A program made the position numbers and the translations under genes. 64,000 nucleotides of DNA, from the NCBI RefSeq assembly GCF_005938625.1, contig NZ_VCNJ01000029.1, positions 248,001-312,000 of the forward strand, given 5' to 3'. The notes beneath the pieces are model-generated. The model made no database searches and had not been told where the DNA came from. It saw only the letters and a list, made by a program, of their open reading frames with translations. This document shows positions 34,606-43,501 of this stretch, one piece after another. How positions within the stretch are numbered: the stretch's first letter is position 1; each line of letters begins with the position of its first letter. This DNA is from Pseudomonas fluorescens (lineage in GTDB: Bacteria; Pseudomonadota; Gammaproteobacteria; Pseudomonadales; Pseudomonadaceae).

Positions 34606-35955
34606 TCAGGAGAGCAAACGCACACCCGAGCGAATCAGTCCCTTTGCCGTCAATTGCCGAATCTTTTCCCGCAATGCTTCGCGCTCGGCCTTGGGCGTTA
34701 CCGGATCGACAGTCAGATACTGCCTGTCGCACCACGATTCGATTTGACCTATCCAGTAAGTTTGTCCGGCGTGTCCCGTGTCGAGGCGACTTAACAAGTA
34801 GCCGATTTGTTGCCAGGTCGGGAGCAGTTGGAAAATGGCACTGCGACGGGGCTGCGTGAGTTCATGCCAGTCTCGATCAAGTTTGGCTGTCAATCCGCGG
34901 ATCAACAAAGACCAGGCAACTTTTTCAAGTTGCGCAATCAGCACTGAAAAAACTTTATCCGACGGATCATCAAGTGTCTCGAACAGCTCAGGCAATTGAT
35001 CATCGCGAAGCTGGCGCGCTGCGGCCTGTCGCACCGTGACAAAGGCCGAGCGCAGTGCAGGTGTATGCCAATGCTCTGGCAACGTGTCATTGAGTTCAGT
35101 GGTCAGGCCGAGCACGCCCAACCAGTGTTGTTTTGCCGTGGGCAGAGGTTGACTCAAGCGCTCGGCGAGGACCGCGTGCGCATCAACGTCATTACGCGGT
35201 GCGGCCCACAGCGCCAGATTGCGCACGGCGGGTGACACATCCAACAAGGCTTCGCGCAGAACAGGTTTCGGATCGGCGAGCAGCGGCAGCAGCGCATAAA
35301 GCACGCGCACGCGGATTTTGCCGCCCGGGCGTGACATCGCTTCAAGGAGCAACGGCAGACTTTGTGCCGACGGCAACATCGCAGTCGCCGGCACCGCCAT
35401 CAAACGTACGGTCAATTCGCGATGAGCCAAGGCGCTGCGGAGCAGGGTTTCGCGATCTTCAGGGTTTTCCAGCAAAAGCGTAAACAGGTAACGCGCGGCT
35501 TTGCCCTGGCGATTCAAGAAGTCGGCGTACACCTCATCCCGGCATTCCGCCGATTGCAGCATTGCGCGTACCGCCGACAGCGTCTGACTGTGGTCGACCC
35601 GGTGTTGCGCTGCCAATGCCATCAAGGGTTCAAGAGCGGACAACCAGGCCTGGGTATGAGCAGGCGAGAAGTAGTGTTGCAAGCCCGCCGCCGCCAAATC
35701 GCGCACCTGCGGGACCCAATCGTTCAGACGCTCGATCAGCACCACTAATGCTTCGGCAGAAGGCTGCCTGCACAGTTCTCGCACCGCAACTTCTCGAACA
35801 AAGCCGTTGGAGTGATTGCTCACGTCTGCCCATGTGCCGGTGTTGCCGAAGTGAGCGAGTATCTCCAGCGCCTCGTTGCGCCGATAGTTCTCATAGGCGG
35901 AAAGCTGTGTTTGCTTGCGTGCCAACCGAGCCAGCCAGTCTTGAGTGGTGTTCAT
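34606..35955 (-). CDS. HEAT-repeat protein
   Basis: 449 residues from ATG 35955; the open frame to 36033 has no ribosome site. The protein is almost entirely paired helices with the HEAT/armadillo rhythm: NEALEILAHFGNTGTWADVS, then REVAVRELCRQPSAEALVVLIERLNDWVPQVRDLAAAGL, then SRPGGKIRVRVLYALLPLL. Such scaffolds bind proteins; some are lyases of phycobilin type, but nothing here suggests that. Target unknown. The C-terminal part (CDRQYLTVDPVTPKAEREAL) has no recognised motif. Confidence 0.8.
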   Translation of the reverse strand: MNTTQDWLARLARKQTQLSAYENYRRNEALEILAHFGNTGTWADVSNHSNGFVREVAVRELCRQPSAEALVVLIERLNDWVPQVRDLAAAGLQHYFSPAHTQAWLSALEPLMALAAQHRVDHSQTLSAVRAMLQSAECRDEVYADFLNRQGKAARYLFTLLLENPEDRETLLRSALAHRELTVRLMAVPATAMLPSAQSLPLLLEAMSRPGGKIRVRVLYALLPLLADPKPVLREALLDVSPAVRNLALWAAPRNDVDAHAVLAERLSQPLPTAKQHWLGVLGLTTELNDTLPEHWHTPALRSAFVTVRQAAARQLRDDQLPELFETLDDPSDKVFSVLIAQLEKVAWSLLIRGLTAKLDRDWHELTQPRRSAIFQLLPTWQQIGYLLSRLDTGHAGQTYWIGQIESWCDRQYLTVDPVTPKAEREALREKIRQLTAKGLIRSGVRLLS

Positions 35956-36277
35956 GGTGCAGTCCTGTGCGTCCTTGCGGGGGTGATTTTTTGCGCAAAA
36001 GCGCCAGCCTACGCGACTTGCGCCGGAGGGCAAAAGAATCCTTGTTTTTCTGAAGACCTCATCTCGGTCAGGAGCGGCTTGATCTTTTCAAGCTATTCAA
36101 ACGTCACCTCATGGGTGCTGACTATTGTTGCCCATGTTGGGCATTTGTGGGCGGAGGCGAACACGCCTCGTGGGGCGCGGGTAGTGTTTACGTTGCCTGG
36201 GTGTACGGGATCAGCGCAGGCATCATGACGAGTCCTTTGTTACTCTTTGGCCTCAATGGCTTCAGGATCTCCGGCAT
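35956..36277. other. 322-base gap without a recognisable gene
   Basis: Open frames here (for example 36111-36365) overlap the HIT gene and show no family pattern. A TTGCCC-ATGTT-GGGCAT hairpin lies near 36131. It may contain decayed coding DNA, since the next gene is frameshifted. Confidence 0.35.
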
Positions 36278-36759
36278 ATGGAAATTGCCCCGCATTTCAT
36301 CATTCATGAAACCGATCACTGGATCATCAATCACCATCTGGCGAACTCGCTTCCCGGCTATCTGATGCTTGGGACTAAGGTCGAAACCACATCGCTGGCC
36401 GAGTTGTCATCCGGTGCCTTGGGCGAATTGGGTGGTTTGCTTGCCAAAACCCAGCAAGTCATTGAGCGACAACTCAAGCCAAAAACCTCTACATCGGTCG
36501 CTACGGGCATCAGCCGGGTTTACTGATCCACTTCCATTTCATTCCGGTTTATCACTGGGTCGAAGCGCTGTTCTGGGAGGACACGCGATATCGGCTCCTC
36601 GAAACGTTTGCCCACGCTGAAGGCGCTGCGTCAGCGACTGACGGTGCAGAGCTGACGTTATTCGTCTGGCGGGAGTTTGGTGAAAACCCGATACCACCGA
36701 AGGCGCAAGGCCCCTCCATTGAAGAAGTGATCAAACATCTGCGTATTGCGTTTGGCTGA
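36278..36759 (+). pseudogene. HIT family hydrolase, frameshifted
   Basis: Frame one reads FIIHETDHWIINHHLANSLPGYLMLGTK and continues to a run of five A at 36481-36485. Past it the frame must shift to restore NLYIGRYGHQPGLLIHFHFIPVYHWVEALFW, ending AFG and TGA at 36759. Adding one A in the run rejoins both halves into a full HIT-domain protein of about 160 residues with the HFHFIP active-site histidines. HIT proteins hydrolyse nucleotide phosphoanhydrides. Either a true one-base deletion or a sequencing/assembly error at a homopolymer. Confidence 0.8.
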
Positions 36760-37073
36760 TTGTTGGAACAAGGCACAACGAACCCACAAACTATTCAGCG
36801 ACTTCTCGCTGACTGATTGGTGTCGATACCGACCGCTCGGTCTTTGCATGTCGATATCAGACACAACCATGGCGCAATCAGGCTATTGAGTCGTCCGGCA
36901 GGCCGGGTAAGGTGACATGTCTTCACATCAAAATAACCCCATCAAGATCATGGGGTTGATAAGAGCTGCGGCGGTTGAGGAGGGCTTCTTGAGGGGCGTT
37001 CAGCAGACGACGATGGTAATCGTTCGTGCAGTCAACTCGCTTAAATGTCGATCAGCAGAGAATAAAAAAACCA
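36760..37073. other. 314-base gap upstream of the permease gene
   Basis: No gene seen. GACCG-CTC-GGTC (about 36831-36843) is a small palindrome of TetR-operator appearance. The frame 36917-37105 has no ribosome site or family pattern and overlaps the permease. Confidence 0.3.
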
Positions 37074-38474
37074 ATGATCAGCCCGAACTCAACGGATTCG
37101 AGTAGCCAATTGGCGCAGGGCTTCAAGCCTCGTCACGTCACCATGCTGTCCATCGCCGGGATTATCGGCGCCGGATTGTTCGTAGGCTCGGGGCATGCGA
37201 TTGCCGCAGCGGGGCCGGCGGTACTTCTGGCCTATCTGTTCTCGGGGCTGCTCGTCGTGCTGGTCATGCGCATGCTCGGCGAAATGGCGGTGGCCAATCC
37301 GGACACCGGTTCGTTCTCGACTTATGCCGATCAGGCGATCGGGCGCTGGGCGGGCTTCACCATCGGTTGGCTTTATTGGTGGTTCTGGGTGTTGGTGATT
37401 CCCATCGAAGCATTGGCGGCCGGCCATGTTTTGAACCAATGGTTTCCTCAGGTCGATGCCTGGCTGTTTGCGTTGGGCTCGATCATTGCGCTGGTGGTGA
37501 CCAACCTGTTCAGCGTGTCCAAGTACGGTGAGTTCGAATTCTGGTTCGCCATGGCCAAGGTTGTGGCGATCATCGGTTTTATCGGCGTCGGTTTTGCGGT
37601 GTTGATGGGCTGGATTCCCGACAGGGAAGTCAGCGGTTTGAGCGGACTGATGGCCGAGCACGGCGGATTTGCGCCCAATGGGCTGTCGGCGGTTGTCGGT
37701 GCGTTCATCACCATCATGTTCAGTTTCATTGGCACCGAAGCGGTGACCATCGCTGCTGCCGAATCCAACGACCCATCGCGAAACATTGCCAAGGCCACGC
37801 GCTCGGTGATCTGGCGCATCGGCGTGTTTTACCTGCTGTCGATCTTCGTGGTCATCTCTGTGGTGCCGTGGAATGATCCGTTGCTGGCCTCGGTCGGCTC
37901 TTATCAGCGCGCCCTGGAAATCATGAACATTCCCCACGCCAAGTTCATGGTCGACGTGGTCGTGTTGATCGCCGTGGCCAGTTGCATGAACTCCTCGATC
38001 TACATTGCCTCGCGCATGTTGTACTCACTGGGCCGGCGTGGCGACGCGCCAAAAATGCTCAAGACAACCTCCTCGGCAGGCGTACCACGGGCCGCTGTTA
38101 TCGCCAGCACCGTGCTCGGTGCGTCGATCACCGTGTGGAGCTATTTCATGCCGGCCGGGCTGTTCGAATTCCTGCTGGCCAGTTCCGGTGCGATTGCCTT
38201 GCTGGTGTACTTGGCGATTGCGGTTTCGCAACTGCGCATGCGGCGGATATTGCGTCAGCGCAAGGTCGAACTGACCTTTCGCATGTGGCTGTTTCCGTGG
38301 CTGACGTGGTTGGTAATCGTGTTCATTTGTGCCGCGCTGGCGGTGATGATGATCACCCCCGAGCACCGCACCGAGGTCACCACCACCATTGGCCTGGCGC
38401 TGGCGATTTCCTTTATCGGCCTGGTGACGTCGCGTCATCCTGCACCGCTGGCGAGAGTCACGTCAGCGGGGTAA
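37074..38474 (+). CDS. amino acid permease (APC superfamily, GABA-permease-like)
   Basis: 466 residues, about twelve transmembrane helices. FKPRHVTMLSIAGIIGAGLFVGSG in helix one is the APC amino-acid/proton symporter signature; MLGEMAVANPDTGSFSTYA and FSFIGTEAVTIAAAESNDPSRNI match the GabP/AroP/LysP group. It imports an amino acid with H+; the substrate cannot be read from sequence. ATG 37074 is preferred to the one at 37026, which would overlap non-coding DNA; an AGAG site is 12 bases upstream. Confidence 0.88.
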   Translation: MISPNSTDSSSQLAQGFKPRHVTMLSIAGIIGAGLFVGSGHAIAAAGPAVLLAYLFSGLLVVLVMRMLGEMAVANPDTGSFSTYADQAIGRWAGFTIGWLYWWFWVLVIPIEALAAGHVLNQWFPQVDAWLFALGSIIALVVTNLFSVSKYGEFEFWFAMAKVVAIIGFIGVGFAVLMGWIPDREVSGLSGLMAEHGGFAPNGLSAVVGAFITIMFSFIGTEAVTIAAAESNDPSRNIAKATRSVIWRIGVFYLLSIFVVISVVPWNDPLLASVGSYQRALEIMNIPHAKFMVDVVVLIAVASCMNSSIYIASRMLYSLGRRGDAPKMLKTTSSAGVPRAAVIASTVLGASITVWSYFMPAGLFEFLLASSGAIALLVYLAIAVSQLRMRRILRQRKVELTFRMWLFPWLTWLVIVFICAALAVMMITPEHRTEVTTTIGLALAISFIGLVTSRHPAPLARVTSAG

Positions 38475-38638
38475 AAAGGGAGCGGTCTGCGCTGATCTTT
38501 TGAGGACGCCGGGCTTTATCGCCGCAGATTCCGCATCCGTATAGTGCTTGCCCCGTTACGTGTTCGCCCATAAACCCTCCCACTGCACCGAAGTATTCAG
38601 GTCAATGACGCCGGTAGTCGCCGGCGCACGGAGGGATC

Positions 38639-39052
38639 ATGGACACCACCGCAATTCCCGAGGGTTTTACCCCGCTTACCCGCAGCAGTCCGTTGCTTGA
38701 TCTGCTTGGCCCGATCTACGCGAGGGGCAGTGGGCTGCAATTGGAACTGGGGTTGTTGACTGACTCACGCCATGCCAATGGCCGTGGCACCCTGCATGGC
38801 GGCGTCTTGGCGACATTGGCCGATGTCGGCATGGGCTACGCCATGGCATTTTCCAGCGACCCTCCACAGCCTTTGATCACGGCGAGCATGACCCTGGATT
38901 ATCTCGGCGCGGTAAAAATGAATGAGTGGCTGGAAGTGCGTCTTGAGTACTCGAAAAAGGGGCGCCAACTGGCGTTTGCCGCCGTGAGCCTGCATGTCGG
39001 CGAGCGTACGGTTGCGCGGGCCAGTGCGGTGTTTGCGGTGCCGATGGGTTGA
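38639..39052 (+). CDS. PaaI family thioesterase (hotdog fold)
   Basis: 137 residues. RHANGRGTLHGGVLATLADVGMGYAMA is the hotdog helix with the HGG motif; ITASMTLDYLGAVKMNEWLEVRLE and VGERTVARASAVFAV complete the fold. Hydrolyses an acyl-CoA thioester; PaaI homologues act on phenylacetyl-type CoA esters. GGAGGGATC directly precedes the ATG. Single gene between the permease and the convergent ABC operon. Confidence 0.9.
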   Translation: MDTTAIPEGFTPLTRSSPLLDLLGPIYARGSGLQLELGLLTDSRHANGRGTLHGGVLATLADVGMGYAMAFSSDPPQPLITASMTLDYLGAVKMNEWLEVRLEYSKKGRQLAFAAVSLHVGERTVARASAVFAVPMG

Positions 39053-39160
39053 AAGGCGTGGCCATCAAGGGGTGGGCAACCCACAGACCCCGTCATGATG
39101 CCGCAGGTGTGTGCGTTATCGGGTCGCCTTGCATGGCCGCTTTTTGGCCGATGCCGTTCT

Positions 39161-39565
39161 CTACCAGCGTGAGAATTTCAGCGACAGCGGATCGAATGAC
39201 ACGTTGGCCATACTTCGAGCGTCAGCGACTAATTGCCATTGCCCAGCAGTGGCGTCTTTTTCGCGCAGGGTCCAGTGCCCGGGGCCGGACCAGGACAGTT
39301 CTATGTACGGCCCGTCAAGTGCTTTGCTCGCTATTAACATGTCGACTTCGTCAGCAGGCCCCGGGAGCATGCCTCCGACAGCAATGGGCACGCGCTGACG
39401 CAAAAGGCTGTTGAGCAGGCTCAGCAACTCGGCACGTGACGTGTAATGCACGCCGTGCTCCCCGACTTCGGAGTCGGCAAACACCAGGCTGCCGCTATCG
39501 GCGTCCACCGAACTGATCAACGTGAGATGCGTCGGTGGCCGGCCTGAGCCTTTTGAATACCTCAT
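39161..39565 (-). CDS. hypothetical protein coupled to ABC exporter gene
   Basis: 134 residues, start ATG overlapping the exporter stop (ATGA), hence translationally coupled. Reads HLTLISSVDADSGSLVFADS, then YTSRAELLSLLNSLLRQRVPIAVGG, then DGPYIELSWSGPGHWTLREKD and QWQLVADARS. No signal peptide, no membrane segment, no recognised family; the GHWTLRE/WQLVADA part looks strand-rich. The coupling suggests a role with the exporter, such as an accessory or immunity function. Confidence 0.6.
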   Translation of the reverse strand: MRYSKGSGRPPTHLTLISSVDADSGSLVFADSEVGEHGVHYTSRAELLSLLNSLLRQRVPIAVGGMLPGPADEVDMLIASKALDGPYIELSWSGPGHWTLREKDATAGQWQLVADARSMANVSFDPLSLKFSRW

Positions 39566-41421
39566 GCCTGATCCATCGCCGTCGCCACGCCTTGATCTTC
39601 CCCGAGAAACCCACCGCTCTGATGCTGCCAGAGCCGCGCATAGATGCCGTTTCTGTTGAGCAATTCGGTATGGGTGCCTTGCTCGATAATCCGCCCCTCA
39701 TCCATGACGATCAGTCGATCCATCGCCGCAATCGTCGACAACCGATGGGCGATGGCGATCACGGTTTTGCCCTGCATCATTTCATCGAGGCTTTCCTGAA
39801 TGGCCACTTCGACTTCAGAGTCCAGCGCACTGGTAGCTTCGTCGAGCAGCAGGATCGGCGCGTTCTTCAGCATCACGCGGGCGATGGCGATGCGTTGGCG
39901 CTGGCCGCCGGAGAGTTTGATGCCGCGTTCACCGACCAGGGTGTCGTAGCCGCTGTGGCCTTGCTTGTCGCTCAGTTGGCTGATGAAACCGTCGGCCTGC
40001 GCGTTGGCGGCGGCGCGGCGTATATCTTCGTCGCTGGCGTCCGGGCGGCCATAGGCGATGTTGTCGCGAATCGAACGGTGGAGCAGCGACGTGTCCTGCG
40101 TGACCATGCCGATCGCGCTGCGCAGACTGTCTTGGGTCACCTGTGCGATGTTTTGCCCGTCGATGCGAATCTCCCCGCTGTCGACGTCATAGAAGCGCAG
40201 CAGCAGATTGATCAGCGTCGATTTTCCGGCGCCGGAACGCCCGACCAGACCGATCTTTTCACCGGGACGAATGTTCAGGCTCAGGTTGTCGAGGACCTGG
40301 CGTTCGCCGTTGTAGTTGAAGCTGACCTTGTCAAAAGACACCGCGCCGCCAGCGGGGGCGAGCACGGCGGCGTTCGGCGCATCCTGCACTTTTGGGCCAC
40401 GGGTGAGGGTGGCCATGCCGTCCTGCACGGTGCCGATGTTTTCGAACAGCGACGTCATCTGCCACATGATCCAGTGCGACATGCCGTTGATGCGCAACGC
40501 CATCGCCGTGATCGCCGCGACGGCGCCGGTGCCGACCTGACCCAGATGCCAGAGCCACAGGGCATAGCCGCCGGCGCCCATGATCAGTCCGACCACCAGC
40601 GCCTGATTGACGATCTCGAACTGGCTGACCAGACGCATCTGGCGAAAACCGGTGAGCTTAAAATCCTCCATCGCCGCCCGCGCGAAGTGCGCTTCGCGCT
40701 TGGAGTGCGAGAACAGTTTGACCGTGGTGATGTTGGTGTAGGCGTCAGCGATGCGCCCGGTCATCGACGAGCGCGCATCGGCCTGTTCCTGGCCGACCTT
40801 GCCCAGGCGCGGCACAAAATAAACCATGGCCAGCCCGAATAACGCGAGCCAGGCAATGAACGGCAGCATCAGTTTCAGCGCAAAGCCGCCAGCCAGGGCA
40901 ATGATCGCGATGAAGTAAACGCCGATGCCCGGTGCGATTTCGATCAGGGTGAACAGGACTTCGCGCACGGCCAGCGCGGTCTGCATGACCTTGGTCGTGA
41001 CCCGCCCGGAAAATTCATCGGAGAAGAACGAAAGGCTTTGCCGCAGCATCAGCCGATGGAAATCCCAGCGTAGCCGCAGCGGTAAATTGATCGCCAGGAT
41101 CTGGTGCTGAACCATCGTGCGCAACGCCACCAGACCGATGCTGATGAACAACACGATGCCGATGCCCCACAGCACGCGGTTTTCTTGCGCGTTGACACCG
41201 CCGCCGGCCTGCCACGTCGAGAGCAGATCGACGACCTGGCCGAGAAACGAAAACAGCCAGGCCTCGTAGATCGACACCCCGGCACTGAGCAACGCCAGCG
41301 CGAGGATATAACCGCGTGCACCGCGCGTGCAGGCCCACAGGAACCGCATCAGGCCGACGGGCGGGGGTGGTGCTTCGTCGGGGGGGAAGGGGTCGAGCCG
41401 TTGTTCAAACACGCGCAGCAT
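39562..41421 (-). CDS. ABC transporter ATP-binding/permease fusion (MsbA/exporter type)
   Basis: 619 residues from ATG 41421, after GGAG. Six-helix exporter transmembrane domain (residues about 35-330) followed by the ATPase: Walker A GRSGAGKST, signature LSGGQRQRIAIARV, Walker B LLLDEATSALDSE, H-loop in AIAHRLSTI. A homodimeric type IV exporter of lipids, peptides or drugs. Substrate unknown. The N-terminal tail is proline-rich (PFPPDEAPPPPVG). A 134-residue unknown gene is coupled downstream. Confidence 0.9.
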   Translation of the reverse strand: MLRVFEQRLDPFPPDEAPPPPVGLMRFLWACTRGARGYILALALLSAGVSIYEAWLFSFLGQVVDLLSTWQAGGGVNAQENRVLWGIGIVLFISIGLVALRTMVQHQILAINLPLRLRWDFHRLMLRQSLSFFSDEFSGRVTTKVMQTALAVREVLFTLIEIAPGIGVYFIAIIALAGGFALKLMLPFIAWLALFGLAMVYFVPRLGKVGQEQADARSSMTGRIADAYTNITTVKLFSHSKREAHFARAAMEDFKLTGFRQMRLVSQFEIVNQALVVGLIMGAGGYALWLWHLGQVGTGAVAAITAMALRINGMSHWIMWQMTSLFENIGTVQDGMATLTRGPKVQDAPNAAVLAPAGGAVSFDKVSFNYNGERQVLDNLSLNIRPGEKIGLVGRSGAGKSTLINLLLRFYDVDSGEIRIDGQNIAQVTQDSLRSAIGMVTQDTSLLHRSIRDNIAYGRPDASDEDIRRAAANAQADGFISQLSDKQGHSGYDTLVGERGIKLSGGQRQRIAIARVMLKNAPILLLDEATSALDSEVEVAIQESLDEMMQGKTVIAIAHRLSTIAAMDRLIVMDEGRIIEQGTHTELLNRNGIYARLWQHQSGGFLGEDQGVATAMDQA

Positions 41422-41666
41422 TGTGGTCTCCGAAATCATCAGGGTCAGGGGATTCTGCCATTGAATGGCGGCTTTGAGGGTTTGCACTTCAAAGACTTGT
41501 CCCCGTTCGAGTAGGGTTCCTGCGCCTTATTTGGGATCACACAGCCGCAAACCCTGCGGATTCCGGGCGCAGGCCGATCAGCTACGCTATCTGCTCAGAT
41601 GACTTGAGCAGCGCAAGATGCGGCAAACCAACCGGGTTTTTTGTTCGGAGTCGATGGACACAAGAA

Positions 41667-41861
41667 ATGTTTAATTTCTTTTTGCAGTTTATGTTAGTGC
41701 TCATCCCCACCGCGTCTCTGTCACTCGACAGTTATCTTCGTTACCGAGTGGCAAAAAACCAACCGGTGAGCAAGGCGTGGAAGGGCTGCAATCACGTGCT
41801 GGCGATCCTGCTGATCATGCAGTTGCTGGGTTTGGCGCTGTACTTCTTCTACCTCGCCTGA
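41667..41861 (+). CDS. small membrane protein
   Basis: 64 residues from ATG 41667: an N-terminal helix (FNFFLQFMLVLIPTASLSL), a polar loop (DSYLRYRVAKNQPVSKAWKG) and a C-terminal helix (ILLIMQLLGLALYFFYLA). No family recognised. The ribosome site is weak. Supported mainly by the clean two-helix layout and codon use. Confidence 0.5.
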   Translation: MFNFFLQFMLVLIPTASLSLDSYLRYRVAKNQPVSKAWKGCNHVLAILLIMQLLGLALYFFYLA

Positions 41862-42025
41862 GTCTGGTCGAACGCCTGCTGATACGTATGCTGCCATTCA
41901 CCTCCGATTTGGCAACAGTGTTTGTCCCACCCACCGATTTTTCCCGCCACTGTCATTCCCTAGCATCGTCTCCAGGCCAGCAGCAATCGTGCTGAAGCGG
42001 CCCACTCAACGAGACGGTGAACATC

Positions 42026-42283
42026 ATGAACACAATGAAAATGGCGATGGCGTTATTGCTTGGCAGTCTGGGCGCACAGGCCTACGCGGATTCGGCGCCG
42101 ACGCAAAACCTGCCAGTCGAAACCTATGCCTACTCGACCAATCTCGACATCGAACATGTGATCTCGATCACCGAACCGGCCAATGAATGCGCGCCGGTAC
42201 CGGTTCAAATGACCTATGAAGATTCCCATGGCGAGCGCCATGTTCTGCAATACCAGGTCATGGGCACTGGCTGCTCCAGTTGA
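42026..42283 (+). CDS. DUF2790 family secreted protein
   Basis: 85 residues from ATG 42026. Signal peptide MNTMKMAMALLLGSLGAQAYA with cleavage after AYA. The mature part (QNLPVETYAYSTNLDIEHVISITEP, then CAPVPVQMTYEDSHGERHVLQYQVMGTGC) matches the DUF2790 family of small periplasmic Pseudomonas proteins. Two cysteines near the ends of the mature protein could form a disulfide. Function unknown. Single gene. Confidence 0.83.
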   Translation: MNTMKMAMALLLGSLGAQAYADSAPTQNLPVETYAYSTNLDIEHVISITEPANECAPVPVQMTYEDSHGERHVLQYQVMGTGCSS

Positions 42284-42327
42284 TTCAGTGCAGAGAAGGG
42301 AGGGTCGACACTCCTTGTCTGCTGCGC

Positions 42328-43263
42328 TCAGTGCTTTCTTGCTCCAGCAATTTGTTCATCCGATGCCAGTAACTCCGGGATCGACAGCTTGAGAAAGTCC
42401 ACCCAGGTTTTAGTCTTCGCATCAACGAACTTGCGCGACGGATAGATCGCGAACAGGTTCAACTCCTCCAGCCGGTACTCCGGCAACACCCGCACCAACG
42501 TCCCCGTCCGCAGGCCATCCACGGCCGACGCTATCGGCTGAATGCCGATACCCATGCCTTTTCTGATCGCGATGGTCATGCCGTCGGCGGTATTGATATG
42601 GAAGGGAGACAGGGGAATGGTGATGGTCTCCATGCCTTGCGGGCCTTCGAACGTCCAGTTCTCCACTGGCATCACCGTGTTGACGATGCGCAGGCACTCA
42701 TGTTCGGCCAGAGCGGCGGGCGTGTCGGGTATTCCGTGTTTTTCCAGATAGGCCGGCGTCGCGCAGAGGATGCTGTACGTCATGCCGAGACGCTGCGCGA
42801 CGAAGCCTGAGTCGGGCAGGTCGCGGGCCAGCACGATGGACATGTCGTAGCCTTCTTCCAATAAATCTGGGACGCGATTGGTCAACGTCAGGTCGAACAT
42901 GACCGTGGGGTGAATCTCCCGGTAACGGGCGATGGCGTCGATCACGTAGTGGTTGCCGATGGCTGACATCGCATGGATTTTCAGACGACCGACCGGCAGT
43001 GTCTGCGCAGTGCCGGCTTCAGTGTCAGCCTCACGCACATCGTCGAGGATTTTTTCGCAGCGTTGCAGGTAGCGCAGGCCCGCTTCGGTGAGGGCGAGGC
43101 GGCGGGTGGTGCGGTTGATCAGGCGGGTGTGCAGACGGGCTTCAAGGGCGGACACGGCTTTGGACACGTTGGTCGTGGTGGTGTCGAGCAGTTCGGCGGC
43201 GGCCGTGAAGCTGCCGCTTTGCGCGACGGCGACGAAGAAACGCATGCTCTGGAAAACGTCCAT
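42328..43263 (-). CDS. LysR family transcriptional regulator
   Basis: 311 residues. N-terminal winged helix MRFFVAVAQSGSFTAAAELLDTTTTNVSKAVSALEARLHTRLINRTTRRLALTEAG in pieces, then the periplasmic-binding-protein-like effector domain (VGRLKIHAMSAIGNHYVIDA). It belongs to the CrgA/DsdC-like group that often controls aldo/keto or quinone reductases. No divergent target immediately upstream (a repeat region follows), so a target is not assigned. Confidence 0.9.
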   Translation of the reverse strand: MDVFQSMRFFVAVAQSGSFTAAAELLDTTTTNVSKAVSALEARLHTRLINRTTRRLALTEAGLRYLQRCEKILDDVREADTEAGTAQTLPVGRLKIHAMSAIGNHYVIDAIARYREIHPTVMFDLTLTNRVPDLLEEGYDMSIVLARDLPDSGFVAQRLGMTYSILCATPAYLEKHGIPDTPAALAEHECLRIVNTVMPVENWTFEGPQGMETITIPLSPFHINTADGMTIAIRKGMGIGIQPIASAVDGLRTGTLVRVLPEYRLEELNLFAIYPSRKFVDAKTKTWVDFLKLSIPELLASDEQIAGARKH

Positions 43264-43326
43264 CGTTGTTCCGCCTTATGGTGGGTTGTGTGGTGTTGGT
43301 GAGTCGCTGTTCACTTTTAATGGCAG

Positions 43327-43475
43327 CCCCTCACCCTAACCCTCTCCCGGAGGGAGAGGGGACTGACCGAGGTGTCTTGCGCTGTCCGCCGACCTGAAAT
43401 ATCAAGTCGAACTCAGGATTTGAATAGCACGCGATAAGGCTCCCTCTCCCCCCGGGAGAGGGCGGGGGGTGAGGG
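43327..43475. repeat. inverted pair of CCCTCTCCC hairpin repeats
   Basis: Left unit CCCTCACCCTAACCCTCTCC continues into the palindrome CCCTCTCCC-gga-GGGAGAGGG (43340-43360). The right unit, CCCTCTCCC-ccc-GGGAGAGGG (43442-43462), is followed by GGGGGGTGAGGG, the inverse of the left edge. Two inverted palindromic units about 80 bases apart, the layout of a REPIN-like element but of a different sequence family from the other four. Confidence 0.75.
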
Positions 43476-43501
43476 CTACACTCTGCGTCGCGCCACAAAC
43501 T

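Noticed and set aside
36111..36365. 84-codon frame overlapping the HIT pseudogene start
   Set aside because: Out of frame with the recognisable HIT sequence and without a ribosome site.
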